A DNA stretch of 64,000 nucleotides from Raphanus sativus (lineage: Eukaryota; Streptophyta; Magnoliopsida; Brassicales; Brassicaceae): NCBI RefSeq assembly GCF_000801105.2, contig NC_079514.1, positions 30,429,075 to 30,493,074 of the forward strand. Reading direction: 5' to 3'. Positions 56,801 to 64,000 of the stretch are shown one piece after another. How positions within the stretch are numbered: the first letter of the stretch is position 1; each line of letters opens with the position of its first letter. The translations under genes and the position numbers were made by a program. The notes under the pieces are model-generated. The model saw only the letters and a program-made list of their open reading frames with translations. It ran no database searches and had not been told where the DNA came from.

Positions 56801-57524
56801 GAATGTTACTAAAATCATGTAAATCTTTCTTTCAGTTGGACCTCTATAGATCTTGCTGCAGCCATTGGGATACCCATTGACGTGTTAAACCGAAGAATAA
56901 ACTGCTGGATAAGCAAGGTACATACCGTAGTTGTAGTGTTCTGCTTTAAACCATTTCATTTGGAGGAAGGGCTTGTAAAGTTTCGTGAACTTAGGGAGTT
57001 TTGAGAAAATCAACAAGAACAGGAGGCTCAAACTCCAATGTGTATACGCTTGTTGAGTCCGTAGCTGATTCTGGAAAGAATGAAAGCGAGGAGCTTTTGG
57101 AAAGTAAAGAAGAGAGTGAAAGATCGATAGCCTATGTCAAAGACCAGCTTCACAAAGAAAGGACAATATATGAGGTATTGATGATGCTTTAAGGGAAAAT
57201 TTTATTCTAGGTATCAATTTACCTAAAAATCTAAACAAATTCTCAACAATGTTTTTCAGAACTTCATTATGGCAATGCTCACAAATGGTAGCATGGCACT
57301 AGATGGAATCCATAACAGACTCAAGGTATGTACAATCCATCAAACCTCTTCTCACATTGAATTTACAAGTTTGTTTTCTTGGTTTTCTTTGTTTTGTAGA
57401 TATTCTATGTAGCTGATCCTGCTTATGACAAGTCACTGCAACAGTTCAGAGCTTTCTTTCTAGGTTAGTCGCTGAAGAGAAACTAGAGTTTATAGATGGA
57501 ATGTATTTACTCATTAAGTCGTAG
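53842..57524 (+). pseudogene. APC2: Anaphase-promoting complex subunit 2 (APC2) with nonsense and frameshift
   Basis: Sixteen exons with good splice sites: 53842-54066, 54105-54176, 54237-54447, 54564-54817, 54932-55003, 55064-55239, 55332-55748, 55820-56021, 56119-56221, 56293-56375, 56463-56582, 56671-56759, 56836-56917, 56995-57174, 57260-57325, 57400-57468. The product resembles plant APC2, the cullin-like scaffold of the mitotic ubiquitin ligase, with cullin-homology LLNKTDYDID, STNFWPPIQ and C-terminal winged helix. Two lesions stand out: TGA at 55552-55554 within EPIRDY-x-RGRKD, where a Leu is expected, and a lost T near 57465 giving an early TAG at 57466; the normal tail reads on to 57524 in the other frame. 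Exons are otherwise open, so inactivation is recent, or these are sequence errors. Confidence 0.88.
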
Positions 57525-58631
57525 AAACTCTTTTATAGTGTGTTTGTGATGAACTAGTTTTGTTATATGTATCAATATATCTCGTCGTCCCTTTAATGAG
57601 TTCTCTAACATAAACATCTGAAATCCCGAGCCAGAGAATACAGTGCACCAAGCGACTAAGTTAATTTCACAAGTGAAACTAGAGAAAAACTTATTAGTCC
57701 AAGCCTAATATTATTCTAACAAGAAGTTAAGCAATGTCCATATGTTTTCATATTTATGATTTGCTCTCATATGTTTTCCTATACACTCGATTCTAGCGTC
57801 TGTGAGAAGATAACTTTGGTTGCTCTAAAATGCAGCCTTCTTCAACTTTTAATGAAAATCAATAGCTTTTGGTGACAAAACCTTAGAGCATATTCCTTCG
57901 TCTTCTATTTCTGCATCTAAATAATATGGTGTGAGCTAATATTTTATGTTTGTTTTCTAGCTCATTTATAAAGCTTTTTGAGCATGAATAAAATTGCTTT
58001 TATTTATATATTTTTCTAGCTGAGGTTATAATCCAATTTATTAATATATTTATTAAACTTAATAAAATTTTAAAACTTAATTTCATAAACTTAATAATTT
58101 ATTAAAATATATAAACTTATTGATTTTATTAATTAATTTTATTAACTTTTAAGTTTAATAAATTTATAAAATTTATTAAATTATTAAATTTAATAAATTT
58201 GTTAAATTCAATAAATTATTGAGTTTATTAAGTTTATTAATAAAGTCAACTAGGTTTATTAATCTTAATAAATCAGATTTTTGAAAAATCATTAAATTTA
58301 TTAAATTACGGATTGATCCCATTAACTTAGATTTAAATCAATTAAACCCGACCATGATGTTGTCACCATATAATCATTTACTTCGTGCATGTGGCATGTA
58401 ACATAAACTTCATGTAGTTATTGACACATTCTTATACATCAGATGATTTTCACCATATTAGTATAAACCTCGGGTAGCTATAAAACTTTTTCCTTATATA
58501 TTTGGTGTTAAGTTAACTAACAGCAACATAGTTGATACACAAAAGTACCAAGAAAAGCCAAAATGGGTGACAATAGTGACTAGAAACTTAAACGTACAGA
58601 TGCATCAACAAGAGGGATCACTAATATAAAC
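57525..58631. other. Intergenic, AT-rich
   Basis: It contains the APC2 3' region and, at about 58020-58300, a dense run of TTAATAAATTT-type sequence with no coding. It ends in ATATAAAC (58624-58631), the target duplication of the next element. Confidence 0.6.
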
Positions 58632-59407
58632 CCATGTTCGAAAACGTGCCCGAGTTGCCGAGATCTTGGCCGGGTAAGCGCTGGACGTGTTGTCACCGTG
58701 GCGTGGAGGAGCTGATCGGAGTAATTAGGTGGTGAGTCGATTTTTTCTTGAGTTGACCGCGAAAATGATGCAATCGGCGGTTAATACTATAAACATGTGT
58801 TGCTTCAGTTTGATAATCTGCATAGTTTTGACCCCAATCCATATTCCTTTGAGAGTTTGTGCTGTAAACATCAAGAAATTTGACAAAAAAGTGAAAAATC
58901 ACGTTTGGAACACAAGAACGGCGGCTAGGGTTGTAGAGAAGTATGTTAAAGTGATGAGGGTAATCGTGTAATTTTGTTTTAATGAATTAAATGATGCAAA
59001 AATGCTAAAAAATGGCAAATCGGGCTTCAAACCCGCATTACTTAGAGTTTCAGATGCAATATTTACCGCGAGACCATGTTAACCAATTCTCAATATATAC
59101 CAAAACCACTATATATTAGAGCATCTCCAATGGTTGACTTCATTTTTATCTTCAAATATGCATTTTCTTCAAAATGAAGAAAAAAATGAAGTAACATTCA
59201 CTCCAATGGTTTGCTTCATTTATTTCTTGTAAAAGGAATATTCCAAATATATTCTTTCTTCACTTTATCATTAATTATTAATAACACCTTCTAGTTTTTT
59301 ATATTTACTAATTTTGCCCAACTATTCAACATAATTCAACATGTTCAACATATCTTATAATAAAATTATCACACCAAACATAAATAAATAAACAAAAACA
59401 TTAGATT

Positions 59408-60758
59408 TTATAAAGAAGTTTCAGACATATGTTTTTTCCATAAGTGATCAATTAAATCATTTCGAAGAGCGAAATGAGCTTCTTGATCTTTGATTCTTCT
59501 AAATCGAGCAAGAAATTCTTGAAAACGAATATTCTCATTTTCTTCGATATCAACCTCTGCAGGTGGAACTTCTCTTGCAACTTCAATGGGTGCACTGAGA
59601 TCACGCTCATCCTCAATTGTCATGTTATGTAAAATTATACAAGTGGTCATGATATATCATGTATCACTTCTCTTTTCCAAAAACGAACTTGTCCTTTCAC
59701 AATTGCAAAGCGTGATTGGAGAACTCCAAAAGCACGTTCCACATCTTTCCGACATGCTTCTTGTTGCGTAGCAAAATATTGTTTTTTTAACCCCTTGGTT
59801 CATGAATAGTTTGTACTATGGTAGACCATTTTGGATATATTCCATCGGCCAAATAATACCCCATATTATATTCATTTCCTTGAATAATATAATGAGCAGG
59901 AGGTGCAATACCTTGAGCGAGATTGGAGAAAAGATAGGAGGACTCCAACACATTGATATCGTTATTGCTGCTAGGCATCCCAAAATATGCATGCCATATC
60001 CAAAGATCATAATCTGCAACAGCTTCAAGAATTATAGTTGGTGATCCACTTCGACCTGAATATTGTCCAGCCCAAGCGGTAGGACAATTTTTCCACTTCC
60101 AATGCATGCAATCCAAGCTGCCTAACATTCCCGGAAAACCTCGCTTTTCACCAATATACAGAAGTCTCGAAACATCAGCAGGGGTTGGTGATCGTAAGTA
60201 CTCCTTCGAGAATATCTCCACTACAGCTCGCCAAAATCTTTTCATACTCTCGATTGCTGTTGATTCGCCAATTTTTATGTATTCGTCTGTTGCATCAGCT
60301 GGTAAACCGTAAGCTAGCATCCGAAAGACGGCAGTTATTTTCTGAAGAGATGATAGACCAAGTCTACCAATTATATCCCTTCGTTGTTTGAAGTATATAT
60401 CATGATTTTCAACCGCATCAACGATACAAAGGAATAAAGGACGAGACATACGATATCTTCTACGAAACATGGCATCGTTGTAAGTTGGGGTCTCTGAGAA
60501 GTAGTCGTTGAACAATCTACAATGTGTGCTTTCTCGATCACGGTGTATAAAAGAACGTCCAGGAATTGAACCTCCATGAATCACCTGACTGCTTTGTTGA
60601 TTACGAAGGTGTTGTATTATCGCATTGTTATTATCGATAGCATGCTGTATCGCTAATTCTTCTTGGTAGAGATTATTGATCATCTCTTCATTTTCATCAT
60701 CATCATCCGATGATGAAGAACCATCCAAATGAAATGATTTTTTGAAATTATAATTCAT
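59408..60758 (-). pseudogene. Harbinger (HARBI1-like) transposase, frameshifted
   Basis: The main frame runs from ATG at 60758 to a premature stop at 59787. It includes RRRYRMSRPLFLCIVDAV, LQKITAVFRMLAYGLPADATDEY, MLGSLDCMHWKWKNCP (first Asp) and GMPSSNNDINVLESS (second Asp). The catalytic Glu segment (RKDVERAFGVLQSRF, about 59695-59740) is in another frame after a shift near 59787-59797, and a second shift near 59653 is needed to reach TTCIILHNMTIEDERD and the stop at 59408. It belongs to the plant-transposon-protein branch of DDE_4. Two shifts separate the catalytic residues, so no active enzyme is expected. Confidence 0.88.
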
Positions 60759-61368
60759 TTTAAGATAGAAAATTTAGAGTGTGTGAAGTTAAAACTGATT
60801 TCTACAAGTATATATAGAAATTCTTAGAATCACTTTTTCTTTGTATTATTATTGGCCTTTTGAAAGTTTGAGTAATGTGAGAATCTTTGAATCACATTTT
60901 CATTGAATTATCAAATCATGTCATATTATATATTGAAATATGTGAGAATCTTTGAATCACATTTTCATTGCATTATCAAATCATGTGATAATAAATTGAA
61001 AAATGTGAGAATTTTTGAACCACTTTTTCTTTGTATTATCACATCATGTCCTAATATATAAAAAACATGATAATCTTTGAATCACTTTATTATTGCATTA
61101 TCAAATCATGTCATAGTAAATTGAAAATGTGAGAATCTTTGAACCATTTTTTTGTATTATCACATCATGTCATAATATATGAAAAACGTGAGATTCTTTG
61201 CATACTTTTTCATTGGATTTTCAAATCATGTCATGTTCAATTGAGAGATATGAGAATCTTTATTATTATATAAATTACATGATGTGCTCTACATTTTCAT
61301 TCACAACTTTGAATCATTCTAGTCTATTCTCTTCTTTTCATCCACAACTTATTTTAACTTTTTACAAA

Positions 61369-62372
61369 ATGCCATTACGTTCTGCAGGATATACTCATGA
61401 AGAAGATAAGTTCTTATGCCAAGTCTATATGGAAATATCCCAAGATCCAATCACATGTGTTTATCAAACGTCCGATCAGTTCTGGTCTCGTGTGGCAGAT
61501 GCTTATGAGGCTGGGAAAAATGTAAGTTGGAACGAACGTACAAAGAAATCTATTCATTGTCGAATTCAAACTATTGAAAAAGCAACAAAGAAACTGCATG
61601 CATGCCTCAAGCAATGTGAAAACAGACGTCCAAGTGGTGCTTCAAATGATGATATTGTAAGTGTTTTATGATTAGTGTAATATATATTTACTTATTTTGT
61701 ACTAATGTCTTTTTGTTTTAAATTGTAATGTAGTTTGAGCAAGCCAAATTAATGTTTGTGGATGATCCAAAATACAAAGGAGGCTGGAAATTCGATCATG
61801 TGTGGAATATCATCAAATTTTTTGAAAAGTTTAAAGATGGTGACTCTTCTGCGAAAAAAGTGTCGAACACTTGTGGTTTCGGAGATACAAATTCAGCTTC
61901 TGATTCTGCTACACAAGAATCTCAAGGTTTATCCTCGTTTTCTTTGAATTTAGGTGACAAAGAAGATAATATTAGTGGATCTTCGTCTAAAAGACCAGTT
62001 GGAGTAAAAAAGTCTAAACTCAAAAGAAAAAAAGATGATGAAACATCACTTGTTATTAACATTTTGGAAGAAAGAAATAAAAAACTCTTGGAGGAGTTAA
62101 AGAAGACAAGCGCACAAAGAGAACAACAACTAGAGATTCAAAGTAAGAATTATGCTTTGAAAAAACAAAAAGAAGAAAACAAAATTTTATTTTGTGATGT
62201 GAATTCCATACAAGATACTAAAGTTCGAGAATACATTCAATTCGAGCGAACTCGAATTTTGTTGGAAATGAGTGAAGAACAGCAAGCTCAACAACCTCCT
62301 CAAACATCAACTTCATTTGAAAAATATTTTAATGATCTTAGTGGATCTGGAAATGGTTTACCAGATTATTAA
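61369..62372 (+). CDS. Harbinger-associated Myb-like / NAM-associated protein
   Basis: Two exons, 61369-61656 and 61734-62372, with a GT-AG intron in phase, give 308 residues. The start SAGYTHEEDKFLCQVYMEIS is Myb/SANT-like, with WNERTKKSIHCRIQTIEKA in its third-helix region. The second exon resembles the NAM-associated C-terminal domain (GWKFDHVWNIIKFFEKF, basic VGVKKSKLKRKKDDE, coiled-coil EERNKKLLEELKKTSAQREQ). Such proteins are often mislabelled glutathione transferase T3-like in plant annotations (recollection). It is divergent from the broken transposase and intact, so it could still act in trans. Confidence 0.85.
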
Positions 62373-62904
62373 GTTCTTGTTTATGTTGTATTAATAAGTT
62401 TTATATGTTTAGTTTTGTGTTATTAATTATGTATTTGACTTTTTATCTTAATTAAGTAAGTTTATTTTATTTATTAGTATAAAATTTAAGTATATTTAAT
62501 ATTTTAAATTGGTATAATAAAAATAACAACTGAAATTAGAAATTAATTGAATTATATTAAAGTATATTGTTTATGTTGGCAAAAGATAAGAATAAATAAA
62601 AGTTAAGGACCAATTTGGAATGAAAAAGTTCATCTTCAAAAAATGAAGATATGTACAGTAGATCTTCAAATTTGAAATAACATTGTTCATGGCTTCATTT
62701 TGAAGCAAAAAATAAAGTAGGGTTGGAGCAAAACTTTCCTCAAAATGAAGCAAAAAGTGAAAAATGAAATGGGGTTGAAGATGATTTTATGTTTAATTAT
62801 TCTCTGATTAATCCTCACTTAGATTAATCCTCACTTAATCTCCGATTTTTTGACAACTCGCTAAGCCCGACATTACCGTCCGACTCGCGTAATTTTGAAC
62901 ATGG

Positions 62905-64000
62905 ATATAAACACACAAATTTAAAGCCAAAAGACTACACATATCTTTGCGATCATGATATAAACCCAAAAAACTTACAAAAAGACAACGACTTTTGCAA
63001 GGAAATGAGGTTAGAAGAAACCATCATCAAGTAGAGGAAAATATTGCATTTGATTATTTATTACAAATTGGCCCAAGATTGTATATAATTTATTTGAAGT
63101 AAAATTTAAGAAATTCTGGTGATCATTGTTGATTTTTGAAAATTGAAAAAGTTCTGAAAGCTTAAAATATTTAGCCAAAAAAGAAAAAGAAGAATAAATA
63201 TTACATGTACAGTACTGTATAACTTTAAAAATTTAATAAGTTAACAAACGAGTAAACCGTAAACCATATTTCCGGTTAGTGAATGGAAAGAAAAAAACTT
63301 ATAGGAATTAGGGTTTTGAGCTACGCCGCATAGTAACCCTCTATATAAATTGAGCTTTCTCTTCTATCCCTTATATCTTCTTCACAGTCTTCTCTAGCTT
63401 TTTTCGTAATCGATTATGTGTACATAGTTTCTTAGTTTGATAGTAAAAAGATAGCCCGATGAAGAAGAATTCCCAAAAGATAGGAAGTGCCGTATGACAC
63501 TTTAAACGCAGAGGCGGACTGAATCGAGGATTGCATCGGGTCTTTTTCGATTTCTCAATCCCCCGTTCAGTCTTCTCCCCCACGACCGTACGCGGGTCCT
63601 AACCCGGGTCCGTTTACGACTCGTGACCGAAGCTGCCCGGATCGGGTTGGGTTATCTTGACCGTACTTCCCACCGTTTCCGTGTCCTCTTCTGTGTGGTT
63701 GATTTTAAACGGGTTTCTGAGGGTTTTTATTTTTTTTATTTAATCAATTGTCCGATGCCACGTCGACGATAGCTTTTATTGGCGATGATCGTCGATGCTA
63801 CATTGGACATAAACGGATGTTTGTGTTTCGCTATTCTGATAGGAACCTGTGGATCTTGATTCTTTTGTGATCTACGGAGCCATTTCGGCGATTACATTTT
63901 TTTGGTTAATATTAATGATAGTGATTAGTGGGAAGGAGAATTGATGATGATTATTGCTAAAATATGGAATTACCGTCTGAATATTGATGTGAAAAACGCT
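62905..64000. promoter_or_regulatory. Likely promoter and leader of a gene beyond the window
   Basis: A telo-box-like TTAGGGTTTTG (about 63308-63318) and a TATA box CTATATAAAT (63341-63350) are followed by a CT-rich leader (TTCTCTTCTATCCC, TTCTTCACAGTCTTCTC) and GC-richer DNA from 63490 to 63720. No convincing long reading frame or known RNA is seen before the window ends. The telo-box plus TATA layout is common for plant translation-related and snoRNA genes, but the product was not identified. Confidence 0.4.

Larger units (their letters stand above)
59119..62786. mobile_element. Second PIF/Harbinger element, transposase broken
   Basis: It starts GAGCATCTCCAATGGTTGAC and ends GGTTGAAGATGATT; the first 12 bases are inverted with three mismatches. 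The 3-bp duplication TTA (59116-59118 and 62787-62789) is typical of Harbinger. It holds a frameshifted transposase (minus) and an intact Myb/NAM-like partner (plus) in divergent arrangement. Subterminal AAAATGAAG/CTTCATTTT repeats occur at both ends. It differs from the element at 24950 in ends, gene order and transposase sequence. Confidence 0.88.
58632..62904. mobile_element. Outer element with 8-bp duplication, split by a Harbinger
   Basis: The ends are inverted: CCATGTTCGAAAACG at the left and the complement of CCATGTTCAAAATTACG at the right. ATATAAAC flanks both sides exactly (58624-58631 and 62905-62912). An 8-bp duplication suggests hAT, less likely MULE. Without the nested Harbinger (59119-62786) the element is about 600 bp and non-coding (GGCCGGGTAAGCGCTGGACG near 58669), so it is MITE-like. 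Confidence 0.78.

Noticed and set aside
63440..63560. Box C/D snoRNA (GATGA ... CTGA) near the TATA and telo-box
   Set aside because: The C box lacks the RTGATGA form and no terminal stem was visible; too weak to call.

Overview
The window is nuclear DNA of a flowering plant, almost certainly a Brassica species. It has intron-bearing plant genes, AT-rich intergenic DNA crowded with plant transposon families, and one 100-N assembly gap. Three consecutive right-hand genes (MTP12, RPB6-type polymerase subunit, APC2) match, from memory, the Arabidopsis neighbourhood AT2G04620/AT2G04630/AT2G04660. The APC2 copy carries lesions, as expected of a polyploid-derived duplicate.

Layout. 1-3.4 kb: a fold-back repeat, a Stowaway MITE and an intact D6PK-like AGC kinase (minus). 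3.8-11.2 kb: a gene-free Helitron field in which one Helitron is inserted inside another, plus a 5'-truncated LINE. 12.0-21.2 kb: a Mutator-like element (MULE) with a ULP1-protease/DUF1985 gene (plus) and a MURA transposase gene (minus); both are frameshifted and its left end lies in the N gap. 22.0-24.9 kb: a complete small Helitron and an intact thaumatin-like gene. 24.95-30.64 kb: a PIF/Harbinger element whose transposase and SANT/trihelix partner both look intact. 31-34 kb: Stowaway MITEs, a tandem repeat and a thioredoxin pseudogene interrupted by a TRIM retrotransposon. 34.0-38.7 kb: a complete but mutated Ty1/copia element. 39.3-47.0 kb: a second, inverted copy of the MULE with perfect 9-bp target duplications, which has lost the transposase. 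47.2-57.5 kb: a type I MADS-box pseudogene, MTP12, the RPB6-type gene, a hAT MITE and the mutated APC2. 58.6-62.9 kb: a second, different Harbinger nested inside an 8-bp-TSD element. The last kilobase looks like a promoter/leader running off the window.

The most unusual things are four. (1) The MULE transposase gene has a 5' intron built as a ~0.7-kb inverted repeat, kept in the copy that lost the transposase; this arrangement resembles the maize Mu killer silencing locus. (2) An AAGTCGTC palindrome family fills the introns and spacers of this MULE but not its exons. (3) Six poly(A) insertions, most carrying only 5-20 non-A bases, each sit between perfect 14-19-bp direct repeats, alongside one larger truncated LINE. 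(4) One Harbinger element appears coding-competent. All calls are from reading the sequence; none was checked by database search.
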